Positions 8,018 to 16,984 of a stretch of DNA of 33,362 nt are shown here, piece after piece. Positions within the stretch are counted from its first letter, which is position 1; each line of letters opens with the position of its first letter. The position numbers and the translations under genes were made by a program. The stretch comes from Sphingomicrobium sp. (lineage in GTDB: Bacteria; Pseudomonadota; Alphaproteobacteria; Sphingomonadales; Sphingomonadaceae): the NCBI GenBank assembly GCA_025450755.1, contig JANWLR010000046.1, positions 1-33,362 on the forward strand, in the 5' to 3' direction. Under the pieces are notes generated by a model that saw only the letters and a program-made list of their open reading frames with translations, was not told where the DNA came from and ran no database searches.

Positions 8018-8527
8018 ATGCGCATGAATTTAGGCCTTGCGGCGCTGGCCGCTGTTGCAGTGGCGACGCCGGCCGTCGCCCAGCAGGCTTCCGCGACGTC
8101 GACTGCGAAGGGCGTTGTCCTTGAGCCACTGACTTTGTCGTGGGTTTCGGACCTCGACTTCGGCACCGTTGCAGGCGGCAACGTCGCCGGCACTGTGTCT
8201 GTCGATCCGAATTCGGCATTGCGCTCCGCCTCGGGCGGCGTGACGCTGGTGCCAAGCTCCTCGTCGCGCGCTCGCTTCGACGGTCTCGGCCAGGCTGGCC
8301 AGACGGTTGGCCTTACACTGACCCCGCCCGCGGGCTCCGTGCTGGTTGGCCCGGGCGGCGCTACCGTCAGCGTCAACAGCATGAGCTTCGATGCAGGCGG
8401 AACAACCCGCGTGCTTCCGGGAAGCGGCGCCTTTACCGTTTATGTCGGTGGAACATTCGGAATTGCGGCGAACCAGGCGAACGGCACCTATTCGGCGCTA
8501 TTCCAGGTGACTGCCGACTATCAATAA
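8018..8527 (+). CDS. DUF4402 domain exported protein
   Basis: A secreted protein of 169 residues with a classical signal peptide (MRMNLGLAALAAVAVATPAVAQQ, cleavage about residue 21). The mature part matches the DUF4402 style: opening LEPLTLSWVSDLDFGTV, Gly/Val/Thr-rich beta strands, a middle GGVTLVPSSSSRARF, and a closing GTYSALFQVTADYQ. DUF4402 proteins are beta-sandwich surface proteins, sometimes encoded next to pilus-type genes, and their exact role is unsettled. No chaperone or usher gene lies nearby. A second ATG at 8024 is an equally plausible start and changes nothing of substance. Confidence 0.88.
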   Translation: MRMNLGLAALAAVAVATPAVAQQASATSTAKGVVLEPLTLSWVSDLDFGTVAGGNVAGTVSVDPNSALRSASGGVTLVPSSSSRARFDGLGQAGQTVGLTLTPPAGSVLVGPGGATVSVNSMSFDAGGTTRVLPGSGAFTVYVGGTFGIAANQANGTYSALFQVTADYQ

Positions 8528-8731
8528 ACCCACTGTTGTAAGGTGGTTTAGGGCGGTCGCTGCGGCTTGGGCTGCGGCGGCCGTTCTCGTTTTTGGCGGA
8601 TTTCTCGATTTATCTGCGGTTCACTTAGCCGCGACGACTCGAACTGCCGTTACGACGAACGTCGAACCGGCTCGGCGTTCCGAACGTTTTATTCATCAGA
8701 CGACACCGTTCATCTGACGGAGGAAAGAATC

Positions 8732-9187
8732 ATGTCCACGATGAAGAAAATTCTGGGCTTCAGCGCCGGTATTGCCGCAATTGCCGCGGCCGCGCCTGCA
8801 AGCGCCCAATATTATAGCCGATACGGTTACAGTAACTACGGCTATGGCATGAATACGAACTATGCTGCGCAGCAGTGCAGTGCTGCAGTGCAGAATCGAC
8901 TTTACAGCCGCACGAGTCTCGGCAGCATTCTTGGGTCGCTGGTTGGAGTCCCGACGAACTCGGGCCGAGTGCTGTCGATCACACAGGCAAGTCCGCGCGG
9001 TAATGGTATGATCCGCGTTCGCGGTCTCGCGAGCAGCGGCCGCTATGCCTCCAACAGCTACGGCCCCTATGGCGTCGGAGCCTATGGCGCCCTCGGCTAC
9101 GGCTATGCCAACGCCGCCGACCTCAGCTTCCGTTGCGACGTCGGCTATAATGGTGCGGTCTACGACGTCCGCATCAACCGGCGTTAA
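8732..9187 (+). CDS. Exported Tyr/Gly-rich protein of unknown function
   Basis: A secreted protein of 151 residues. The signal peptide MSTMKKILGFSAGIAAIAAA ends at ASA-Q, and a low-complexity stretch follows (YYSRYGYSNYGYGMN). The conserved-looking part contains two cysteines (QQCSAAVQNRL and FRCDVGYNG) that could form a disulfide, then a second Tyr/Gly patch, and ends VYDVRINRR. The frame is open upstream to 8567, but the ATG at 8732 has a good GGAGGA ribosome site about 8 nt before it and begins the export signal. Envelope location is likely; function is unknown. A strong terminator follows directly. Confidence 0.85.
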   Translation: MSTMKKILGFSAGIAAIAAAAPASAQYYSRYGYSNYGYGMNTNYAAQQCSAAVQNRLYSRTSLGSILGSLVGVPTNSGRVLSITQASPRGNGMIRVRGLASSGRYASNSYGPYGVGAYGALGYGYANAADLSFRCDVGYNGAVYDVRINRR

Positions 9188-9210
9188 GCCAGCGGCAAAT
9201 TGAAGAGGGA

Positions 9211-9239
9211 AGAGCGCCGACGTAGGTCGGCGCTCTTTT
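9211..9239 (+). terminator. Rho-independent terminator
   Basis: An 11-bp perfect GC-rich stem, AGAGCGCCGAC/GTCGGCGCTCT, closes a GTAG loop and runs into TTTT. It begins 24 bp after the stop of the Tyr/Gly-rich protein gene and separates it from the L,D-transpeptidase gene. Confidence 0.9.
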
Positions 9240-9333
9240 CTTATGCGCCCGGTTCAGCGAAGGGTCAGCGCTGAACCTTCAACCATTGCGGGATTCGCGC
9301 GTTCGATCGCGAAACGAGGAACAAAGGACAAAG

Positions 9334-10668
9334 ATGAGCAAGCTTCGTCGCGGCATCGCGCCGCTCAGTCAGTGCGTTGCAGCAGCCGGCGCGATTGCTG
9401 CAATTGCTGTCGCGGCACCGCTAACGCTGATTCCTTCAGCGCCGGCAGTCGCAGCGCAGGCGCCGCTCGATGGCGAAATCGCGCAATTTTACCGGACTCG
9501 CGGCGGAGCGCCGTTGTGGTTCTCGCCAGCTGCCGGCAATGCTGCGCCACAGCTGGTCCAGCTGCTCGCGACATCGCAGGCCGACCATCTCAATCCGCGT
9601 CGCTACAATGTCCGAGGACTTCAGCGAGCAGTCGACGATGCCCGAAGCGGCAACCCCGCAGCCGTCCAGCGGGCCGAGGCGATGCTTAGCTCGGCTTTCG
9701 TTGCCTATGTCCGCGATTTGAAGCACGATCCCGGCGTCGGGGTCATCTACGTCGACCCTGAGCTTAAGCCGGCGCCGCCGTCTGCGCTCGAGCTGCTCAA
9801 CGCTGCGGCGCATGCGCCGTCGCTTGGCGACTATGTCCAGCAGATGGGTTGGATGAACCCGATCTACGCGAAATTGAGGCAAGCAATTGCCAGCCGTATC
9901 TACGCTAATTCCGCCCAATACAGACTATTGTCGCTCAACTTGGAGCGGGCGCGTGCTCTGCCTGCAGGAACCGGCCGCTACGTGATCGTCAATCCGCCCG
10001 CAGCTCGGCTCTACATGTACGAGAACGGGCAGGTCGTGGACTCGATGCGCGTGGTTGCGGGGCGGCCCGACCCGATCGCGCAGACGCCGATGATGAATGC
10101 TTTCATCCGCTATGTAGCGCTCAACCCTTATTGGAATTCGCCGCCCGACATCACGGCACGAAAGCTTGCTCCGACCATCCTCAAGGAGGGGCGCGCCTAT
10201 TTCACCAAAAGGGGCTATGACCTCGTCGACCATTTCGGTCCGGACGCCCACGTCCTCAACCCAATGTCCGTTGACTGGCATGCGGTCGCTGCAGGCCGAG
10301 TCAAGGTTAACCTGCGCCAGCGGCCCGGCCCGGCGAACTCCATGGGGCGAATGAAGTTCATGTTCCCGAACGCGGCAGGGATCTGGCTTCACGACACGCC
10401 GGAAAAGGAGAAGATCGAGGACGCCGCGAGGCTTGAGAGCAATGGCTGCGTCCGATTGGAAGATGCTCCTCGTTTCGAACGCTGGCTGTTCGATGGCCGG
10501 GCACCAAACCCCAAGGGTGCGCGGCCTGAGCAGAAGGTCAGCCTGCCAAGTCCGGTGCCGCTCTACATCACCTATTTGACGGCGGTTCCGAGCGGGACGT
10601 CGATCGTCTATTTCGACGATTTCTACGGCAAGGATCGAGGCGAGGCGCGGCGGTTCGCGGGATTGTAG
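9334..10668 (+). CDS. L,D-transpeptidase, YcbB/LdtD-like
   Basis: A periplasmic peptidoglycan cross-linking enzyme that forms 3-3 bonds between diaminopimelate residues. There is a signal segment at about 1-41. An N-terminal region (DGEIAQFYRTRGGAPLWF, then LNPRRYNVRGL) is of the kind usual ahead of the catalytic domain in YcbB-type proteins, and the YkuD domain starts near residue 214 (RYVIVNPPAARLYMYENG). The catalytic motif is complete: H353 in WLHDTPEK and C372 in SNGCVRLED. The frame is open to 9286, but the ATG at 9334 has an AAAGGA site and starts a normal export signal, giving 444 residues. It ends 3 bp from the oppositely directed GGDEF/EAL gene. Confidence 0.93.
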   Translation: MSKLRRGIAPLSQCVAAAGAIAAIAVAAPLTLIPSAPAVAAQAPLDGEIAQFYRTRGGAPLWFSPAAGNAAPQLVQLLATSQADHLNPRRYNVRGLQRAVDDARSGNPAAVQRAEAMLSSAFVAYVRDLKHDPGVGVIYVDPELKPAPPSALELLNAAAHAPSLGDYVQQMGWMNPIYAKLRQAIASRIYANSAQYRLLSLNLERARALPAGTGRYVIVNPPAARLYMYENGQVVDSMRVVAGRPDPIAQTPMMNAFIRYVALNPYWNSPPDITARKLAPTILKEGRAYFTKRGYDLVDHFGPDAHVLNPMSVDWHAVAAGRVKVNLRQRPGPANSMGRMKFMFPNAAGIWLHDTPEKEKIEDAARLESNGCVRLEDAPRFERWLFDGRAPNPKGARPEQKVSLPSPVPLYITYLTAVPSGTSIVYFDDFYGKDRGEARRFAGL

Positions 10669-10671
10669 GGC

Positions 10672-13350
10672 CTAGCTCGCCCGGCGCTGGTCGACGCGCC
10701 AAGGGCCAAGGGGCAGTGCAGTGCCCTTCGGCTCTTTCCTGGGAGCGAGCCGAGCAAGGTCGAACTGGCCGTTGAACTGGACTCCGAAGCGCCCGGCCTG
10801 CGCCCAGCGTACGATTCCCCGAACCGGCCCCACCCCCACGATGTCGATGGTCAGCTCGCCACCCGGCAATACCGATTTCTCGCATTCCACCTGCGCGCCC
10901 ATTGAAGAGATATTGCGCAGCTTCACCTCGATGATCTCGCCGTCGATCGACGTCATGGCACGGCGCATCAGCCGGTGGCGCGGCTCACGGATGCAGGCGA
11001 AGCCTTCGGCTGCGACGGTCGCATTGTTCGCAAGCTCGCGCGCGACTTCCGCAGGGCTCGGCTTCCCGAAGATATAACCCTGGACCATGCTGACGCCGAG
11101 TTCGCGGATGAGCTGAAGGTCGTCGTGGGTCTCGACGCCCTCGGCGCAGGTGTCCATTCCCAGCGTCTCCGCGAGGGTGACGATCGCGCGGATGATTGCT
11201 GCGTTGCGGTTTGTCGTCGATGCGGCGCCGCGGACGAAACTCTGGTCGATCTTGATCTTGTCGAACGGCGCTTTCTTCAAATAGCCGAGCGATGAGTAAC
11301 CGGTGCCGAAATCGTCGAGCGCGAGCCGCACTCCGAGCGCCTTGAGTTTCGCAAAGGTCTCGTCGGTCGAATCTCCCTCCGCAAGGAAGACGCCCTCGGT
11401 GATTTCCAGCTCGAGCCGCTCTGCTCGAACGCCGGTTTCCTTGAGGTGACTGCCGACCATGACCGCGACGTTCGGGTCATTGAATTGGAGCGGAGAGAGG
11501 TTGACCGCGACACGGACACTGTCGGGCCAGTGCGCGGCCTCTTCGAGCGAGGTGCGGAGCACCCATTCGCCGATCTTGCCGATCAAACCCGCTTCCTCGG
11601 CCAATGGAACGAATTTCGACGGCGAGATTGGCCCGCGGGTCGGGTGCTGCCATCGGACCAACGCCTCGAAACCCGAGATTTCCTCGCCGCCGGCATGGAT
11701 GACCGGCTGGTAGTGGACCGATAGCTCGCCGCGCTCGATCGCTTGCCTCAGGTCGTTTTCGAGCAGCTGCCGCTCGGCGGCTTCGCTGTGCATCGACGGT
11801 TGATAAAAGCAATGTTTGCCTCGGCCCGCGCCCTTCGCTGCGTAGAGCGCAAGATCGGCATTGCGGACGAGCGCGTCAGCGCTGGCGCGGCCTGGATCGC
11901 CAATGACAATTCCGACCGAGGCGCCGATCGTCACCTTGTGACCTTCGATCATGTAGGGCCGCGAGACCTGCTCGATCAGCGTCCGGGCGAGGGATTCGAG
12001 CAAGCCGATATCGACTGCTCCTGGCAACACCGCCTGGAACTCGTCACCGCCGAGACGACCGACCTGGCCGTGGTTGCCCATGACGGACGTGAGACGCTCG
12101 GCGACTTGGCGAAGCAGCGCGTCGCCGATCGGGTGACCGAGCGTGTCATTGACGTTCTTGAAACGGTCGAGATCGATCATGAACAGCGCGCAGCCCTTCC
12201 GGCGGTGGGCAGCGTTACGCAGTGCCTCGTCCAGCGTCTGACGCATCATTGCGCGGTTGGGCAGACTGGTCAGGGAATCGAAACGTGCGAGCCGCGAGAT
12301 CTCTCGCTCAGACCTTCGCTGCTCGGTGAGATCGGTGCCGATTCCACGAAAGCCCAGGAACCGCCCACGCTCGTCGAAGATCGGATTGCCTGACAAGGAC
12401 CAGTGGACGTCCTGCTCGCTCGCCGGTCGAACAACGACGTCGGAGAAGGGAAAACGCGCCGAAAGGTGGAACCCGAGCGTCTTGCGCTCCTCCATCGAGC
12501 CCGAACCATTGTCCACCGACAAGAGGTCGGTAAACCTCCGGCCTAACAGCGCTTCGGGCTCGCACTGGAAATCATCGGCAAGCTGCCGCGAAACATAGGA
12601 CAATGTGCCACGCGAGTCCGTTTCCCAGAACCAGCCGCGGCCGCTGTTCTCAAACTCGTCAACGAAATTTAGCGCCTTCTTTGCCTGCCATTCGAGCGCA
12701 AGCCGGCCGCGCCCTGCGAAAAGCGACCTTTCGGTGATCGCCACGCTGTAGACGACCATCAATCCGGCCATCGCGTCCACCGCGAAGCTAATCTGAGGAT
12801 TGCTCGAGAAGAGGATAGTCGCTCCAAGGGCAACGACTGCGTTCACGACCGCAAGCGGGGGCGTCGAAACCGCGACGATTGAGCGCAGGAAGAAGCCGGC
12901 GCACATGGCGATGGTCACGAAGGACGGATCGGCGAGCTGCAGCGAACCCGTAGCCACGCTTGCCATCGTCCATGCGCAGCCCGTGACCGCAAGATAGCCG
13001 CACATGATCTGGACGATCGTGTGCGGGGCCATTTGAAACTTGCGCCAAAGGAGCATCATGGCTCCTGCCGCAACGTCGAACACGAGTGACACGGCAAGCG
13101 GAACTCCAACGCTGACAAGCGCGCTGTCGGTTGTTTGTGGCCGGTGCTGCACAAAGAGGCTTCCGGCAAGAATGAGATGCCCGGCAAAGATCAGCCACGG
13201 AGCGAAGGTCCAACCCGCGACTCGGCGCTCGGCCAAATTGAGTTCGGCGGTTTCCGTCTGGTCGCGCAAGTCGAACAGGAGAGCCTCGCGCGCAGTTGTG
13301 CGCGTGAGGTGAATTTCAGCTTCCGATGTCCTGCCGAAGATTCGGCGCAT
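10672..13350 (-). CDS. Membrane PAS-GGDEF-EAL-PilZ cyclic-di-GMP protein
   Basis: An 892-residue signalling protein carrying both making and breaking domains for cyclic-di-GMP plus a receptor domain. Residues 46-205 hold about five to six membrane segments. A PAS domain (about 230-345) ends in FRGIGTDLTEQRRSE. GGDEF (350-515) has an intact GGDEF at 434-438. EAL (525-775) has FEALVRW at 561-567, ITEGVF and DDFGTGYSS (679 on). A C-terminal PilZ-like domain (about 788-870) has R793-xxx-R797 and NISSMGA. No RxxD inhibitory site precedes GGDEF. Both catalytic cores look intact, so the net activity cannot be told from sequence. It lies 99 bp downstream of cysK, probably with its own promoter. Confidence 0.93.
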   Translation of the reverse strand: MRRIFGRTSEAEIHLTRTTAREALLFDLRDQTETAELNLAERRVAGWTFAPWLIFAGHLILAGSLFVQHRPQTTDSALVSVGVPLAVSLVFDVAAGAMMLLWRKFQMAPHTIVQIMCGYLAVTGCAWTMASVATGSLQLADPSFVTIAMCAGFFLRSIVAVSTPPLAVVNAVVALGATILFSSNPQISFAVDAMAGLMVVYSVAITERSLFAGRGRLALEWQAKKALNFVDEFENSGRGWFWETDSRGTLSYVSRQLADDFQCEPEALLGRRFTDLLSVDNGSGSMEERKTLGFHLSARFPFSDVVVRPASEQDVHWSLSGNPIFDERGRFLGFRGIGTDLTEQRRSEREISRLARFDSLTSLPNRAMMRQTLDEALRNAAHRRKGCALFMIDLDRFKNVNDTLGHPIGDALLRQVAERLTSVMGNHGQVGRLGGDEFQAVLPGAVDIGLLESLARTLIEQVSRPYMIEGHKVTIGASVGIVIGDPGRASADALVRNADLALYAAKGAGRGKHCFYQPSMHSEAAERQLLENDLRQAIERGELSVHYQPVIHAGGEEISGFEALVRWQHPTRGPISPSKFVPLAEEAGLIGKIGEWVLRTSLEEAAHWPDSVRVAVNLSPLQFNDPNVAVMVGSHLKETGVRAERLELEITEGVFLAEGDSTDETFAKLKALGVRLALDDFGTGYSSLGYLKKAPFDKIKIDQSFVRGAASTTNRNAAIIRAIVTLAETLGMDTCAEGVETHDDLQLIRELGVSMVQGYIFGKPSPAEVARELANNATVAAEGFACIREPRHRLMRRAMTSIDGEIIEVKLRNISSMGAQVECEKSVLPGGELTIDIVGVGPVRGIVRWAQAGRFGVQFNGQFDLARLAPRKEPKGTALPLGPWRVDQRRAS

Positions 13351-13449
13351 GGGTTCCCACTTGAGCTACTCGGCCGCATGAGCAGCCAAAGCGGGAGTCT
13401 TTACGCGCGGGAGTTAACCACCCGGCGAATGAACAGGGTTAGCAGGTGC

Positions 13450-14373
13450 TTAAGCTTCCTGCGGAAGGAAATCGGGCACCGAAAGATAGCGCTCGCCAGT
13501 ATCGTAATTGAAGGTGAGGATGCGCTTTCCTTCCAGCTCCGGCAGCTTCTGTTCGATCCCGGCCAGAGCGGCGCCGGACGATATGCCGATCAAAAGTCCC
13601 TCCTCGCGGGCGGCACGGCGGGCCATTTCCTTCGATCTGTCGGCATCGACATCGATGATCCCGTCGAGGATGCCGGTGTTGAGGATGCTCGGCACGAAGT
13701 TCGCGCCGAGGCCCTGGATCGGGTGCGGCCCCGGGGCGCCGCCGCTCAGGATTGGCGAAAGCGCAGGTTCGACCGCATAAACCTTGAGGCTCGGCCAGAC
13801 CGGTTTCAGCACCTCCGCGCAGGCCGTTATGTGGCCGCCGGTTCCCACACCGGTGATGATCGCGTCAATCGGAGTGTCGGCAAAGTCGCGCAGGATCTCC
13901 TGTGCCGTCGTGCGCCTATGCACCTCGACATTGGCAGGATTGTCGAACTGTTGCGGCATCCAGCTGCCGCCGATTTCGGACAGTAGCTCGTTGGCGCGAT
14001 CGATCGAGCCCGTCATACCCTTTGAGCGGTCGGTAAGCTCGAACTGCGCGCCATAAGCAAGCATCAGTCGGCGGCGCTCGACGCTCATGCTGTCGGGCAT
14101 CACCAGGATCAACTTGTACCCCTTGACTGCGGCAACCATCGCCAGTCCGATGCCGGTATTCCCCGAAGTTGGCTCGACGATCGTTCCGCCTGGCTTGAGC
14201 TTGCCCGAGCGCTCGGCTTCCTCAATCATCGCCAGTGCAATGCGGTCCTTGATCGAACCGCCCGGATTGGCCCGCTCGGATTTCATCCAGACTTCGGCGC
14301 GGTCGCCGAAAATACGGTTGATTCGGATGTGCGGCGTATTGCCGATGGTCTCGAGGACGGTCGTGGCCTTCAT
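13450..14373 (-). CDS. cysK: Cysteine synthase A (O-acetylserine sulfhydrylase)
   Basis: A PLP enzyme making cysteine from O-acetylserine and sulfide in the cytoplasm. The PLP lysine is K42 in NPGGSIKDR, the substrate loop TSGNTG is at 69-74, the phosphate-binding glycine loop GVGTGGH is present, and SSGAAL occurs near the C-terminus. At 307 residues it is the normal CysK length. The ATG has a GAGGAG site about 10 nt upstream, inside the end of the MFS gene. Only 3 bp separate it from that gene, so it is probably co-transcribed with it. Confidence 0.95.
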   Translation of the reverse strand: MKATTVLETIGNTPHIRINRIFGDRAEVWMKSERANPGGSIKDRIALAMIEEAERSGKLKPGGTIVEPTSGNTGIGLAMVAAVKGYKLILVMPDSMSVERRRLMLAYGAQFELTDRSKGMTGSIDRANELLSEIGGSWMPQQFDNPANVEVHRRTTAQEILRDFADTPIDAIITGVGTGGHITACAEVLKPVWPSLKVYAVEPALSPILSGGAPGPHPIQGLGANFVPSILNTGILDGIIDVDADRSKEMARRAAREEGLLIGISSGAALAGIEQKLPELEGKRILTFNYDTGERYLSVPDFLPQEA

Positions 14374-14376
14374 GCC

Positions 14377-15645
14377 CTAGCTCTCCTCTGCTTGTGCAGC
14401 GCACAAATCGGGTGGCTCAAAGCTTTTTGCAAGGCGCAGCTCGGGGAACCACCAGGACCAGAGGAAGACCACCGCAATGGCTCCAAATCCCCCAGCAATG
14501 ACAGCGGATACCGGTCCGATCAGCGCTCCTAGGAAGCCGGATTCCGTCTCCCCGAGCTCGTTCGAAGCCGAGATGAACAGTGAGGAAACCGCGCCGACGC
14601 GCCCGCGCATCTCGTCGGGAGTGTGGAGCTGGATGAGCGATTGCCGGACGTAAACGGAGAACATGTCCGCTGCTCCCAGAAGCGCAAGGCAAACGAGGGA
14701 CAGCGGCATTGACCGCGAGAAACCGAAGACGACGGTTGCTACACCGAAGACAGTAACTGCAGTCAGCATCTTCATGCCGACACCATGTTTGAGCGGCCTT
14801 ATGGAAAAGAAAGCCGCCGTCAGCGTCGCGCCGACTGCCGGCGCGGCGCGCAAATGGCCGAGGCCCTCGGGACCGGAATGAAGAACGTCGCGAGCAAATA
14901 CCGGCAACATCGCCGTCGCGCCGCCCAGGAGCACTGCAAAAAGATCCAGGCTGATCGCCCCAAGCACGAGCCTGTTGTGGCGCACGTATCTGAGGCCTTC
15001 GACCATTTGCGCCCATTGGTTGGGACCGCGGTTGATCGCCGCCCGCGGCACAGGACCGATCGCGAGCAGGCAGACGAAAGCAATCAGGAATAAAGCGCCG
15101 CTCGCAGCGTAGGGCGCGTAAGGAGCATAAGCATAAAGATAGCCCCCGAGAGCCGGGCCGAGGACCGCGCCGGTCTGCCAGGCAATGGAGGACAGAGCGA
15201 TCGCGCGCGGCAGAATATCGCGCGGCACGAGATTGGGCGCGAGGGCGCTGAGCGCCGGGCCCGCAAATGCGCGTCCAACTCCGAGCAGCGCAGCGACTGC
15301 GTACAATGCGAGCAGAGTCGTGCTGTGCGTCCAGGCCAGCCAACCGAGCGCGACGGCACAACCGAGTTCGAGCGCGACGGCTGCCCGTGCGATCGACCGG
15401 CGGTCGAGCCGGTCCGCGGTCCAGCCGGTCACCAAGGTCAGCAGGAACAAAGGAATGAACTGGACCAGGCCGATGATCCCGAGCCGGAAGGCTGCCGCCT
15501 TGAGGCCCATCGTATGGCGCGCGATGTCATAGACCTGCCAGCCGATGACGATGACCATCGCCAGGCTGCCGATCGTCCACGTCAGGCGGGCCAGCCAGAA
15601 ATAGCGGAACGTCGCAACGCGAAGCGGTTCGGGAAGAAGGCTCAC
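14377..15645 (-). CDS. MFS transporter, EntS/DHA3-like
   Basis: A 12-helix major facilitator of 422 residues. It opens with LLPEPLRVATFRYFWLARL, the usual start of the EntS-like (transmembrane secretion effector) branch, and carries the loop 2-3 motif GWTADRLDRRS and, in the second half, HTPDEMRGRVGAVSSLFI. Members export siderophores or drugs, and the substrate here is not visible. The start is GTG with no clear ribosome site. It is sandwiched between the antiporter (15 bp gap) and cysK (3 bp gap) on the same strand, so a three-gene transcript is likely. A cysteine or acetylserine export role is a guess from context only. Confidence 0.88.
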   Translation of the reverse strand: MSLLPEPLRVATFRYFWLARLTWTIGSLAMVIVIGWQVYDIARHTMGLKAAAFRLGIIGLVQFIPLFLLTLVTGWTADRLDRRSIARAAVALELGCAVALGWLAWTHSTTLLALYAVAALLGVGRAFAGPALSALAPNLVPRDILPRAIALSSIAWQTGAVLGPALGGYLYAYAPYAPYAASGALFLIAFVCLLAIGPVPRAAINRGPNQWAQMVEGLRYVRHNRLVLGAISLDLFAVLLGGATAMLPVFARDVLHSGPEGLGHLRAAPAVGATLTAAFFSIRPLKHGVGMKMLTAVTVFGVATVVFGFSRSMPLSLVCLALLGAADMFSVYVRQSLIQLHTPDEMRGRVGAVSSLFISASNELGETESGFLGALIGPVSAVIAGGFGAIAVVFLWSWWFPELRLAKSFEPPDLCAAQAEES

Positions 15646-15660
15646 GCGCGGCGCGTAGCT

Positions 15661-16881
15661 TCAGCTCTCCTGCGCGGCAACCGGCGGTTCCGCTGGCTTT
15701 GGGCCGAGCCGAAGACGATTGATCAACCAGGGCATGGTCAGGCCCTGCACAAGGATGGAGAAGGCGACGACGACAAAGGCAGTGAGAATGATCGCGTTGC
15801 GTTCAAAGACGGTCGGCGGAATCGCCAGCGCCAGCGCCAGCGCGAGTGCACCGCGCAAGCCACCCCAAAATAGCGTGTGCTGCAACGCGGGTTGCAGGCG
15901 CCATCGCGACCCGTGGAACAGCACGGAGAGCGGATAGATGGAGAGCGCGCGCCCGGCGAGGACAAGGATCACTGCAACTGCGGCTGCCATCGAGCCGAGA
16001 CGGTGAATCGGCTGGTTTGCCACATTCATTCCAATGAGAATGAAGACGATGCTGTTGGCGAGGAACGCAAAATATTCCCACGCCCAATGCACTCGGTCGC
16101 GGCCGTGATCGGAGAAAAGGCGTGAAGGTCCGATACTGCCTGTGAGCAGCCCCGCAACCAGCGCACTGATGATTCCGGAGGCGTAGAAATGCTCTGCGAT
16201 GAGGAAGGACGCGTAAGCAGCAATCGTCGTCAGGGTAATCTCGACGAGCGGATCGTCGGTTCGGCCAACGACCATCAGGATCGCTGCGCTGACGCCGAGA
16301 CCGATTCCGACACCGCCAAAAAGCGTCCAGAGGAAGAAAGGCGCGACGGCTGCCGCGTTGAGGTTCGCGCCCGCAGCGATCACTGAGAGCATTGCGAAGC
16401 CGACGGCAGCGACGCCATCGTTCAGCAGGCTTTCCGCCTCAACCACCATCGAAACTCGGGGCTCGCAGCGCATCTCGCGGAAAGCGGCGATGACCGACAC
16501 TGGGTCCGTCGCTGCGATCAGGACGCCGAAAAGTGATGCTCCGATCCAGCTCCAGCCGATGATGAAGTGCATTCCCGCGGCCACGACAATCGTGGCGATG
16601 GCAACGCCCGCGAAGGCCAGCGTCAGGGTCAAGGGCAGCTCGTCGCGAAAGCGGCGCCAGTCGAGCTGCAGCGCTGCCTCGAACACCAGCGGCGGAAGAA
16701 GGATGTTGAAGATCAACCCGCGCGACAGCGGCAGGTTTGGGCCATGGGGCAACAGGGCAATCAGGAAGCCAGCCGCGACCAGGCCAACGATGTAGGGCAG
16801 GCCGAGCCTGCGCGTCAGCATCGCGATCAGGCACGCGACGAGGAGCAGAACTCCCAGTGGGGCAAGCGAAACGTCATCCAT
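15661..16881 (-). CDS. Na+/H+ antiporter, CPA1 (NhaP-type)
   Basis: A cation/proton antiporter of the inner membrane with about 12 hydrophobic segments in 406 residues. The ion-site motifs ATDPVSV (T125, D126) and ESLLNDG (N154, D155) are intact. The ND pair is what electroneutral CPA1 exchangers show. There is no long cytosolic tail, as expected for short bacterial NhaP proteins. It is the first gene of the antiporter-MFS-cysK run and diverges from radA across about 100 bp. Likely in pH or sodium homeostasis. Confidence 0.9.
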   Translation of the reverse strand: MDDVSLAPLGVLLLVACLIAMLTRRLGLPYIVGLVAAGFLIALLPHGPNLPLSRGLIFNILLPPLVFEAALQLDWRRFRDELPLTLTLAFAGVAIATIVVAAGMHFIIGWSWIGASLFGVLIAATDPVSVIAAFREMRCEPRVSMVVEAESLLNDGVAAVGFAMLSVIAAGANLNAAAVAPFFLWTLFGGVGIGLGVSAAILMVVGRTDDPLVEITLTTIAAYASFLIAEHFYASGIISALVAGLLTGSIGPSRLFSDHGRDRVHWAWEYFAFLANSIVFILIGMNVANQPIHRLGSMAAAVAVILVLAGRALSIYPLSVLFHGSRWRLQPALQHTLFWGGLRGALALALALAIPPTVFERNAIILTAFVVVAFSILVQGLTMPWLINRLRLGPKPAEPPVAAQES

Positions 16882-16984
16882 GGGAAACGCGCATATCAGG
16901 CGATTTGGCGGAGGTCTGCCCTGCTGCTGCGGCGGCCGAATAAACGCGCTTCCGCCGCAAGTTCGTTCGTGTATTGTTCTTCAC

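Noticed and set aside
8528-8560. Terminator after the DUF4402 gene
   Set aside because: AAACC/GGTTT gives only about 5 bp with mismatches and no T-tract.
11743-12393. 216-codon plus-strand frame opposite the GGDEF domain
   Set aside because: Lies entirely against a catalytic domain with intact motifs; shadow.
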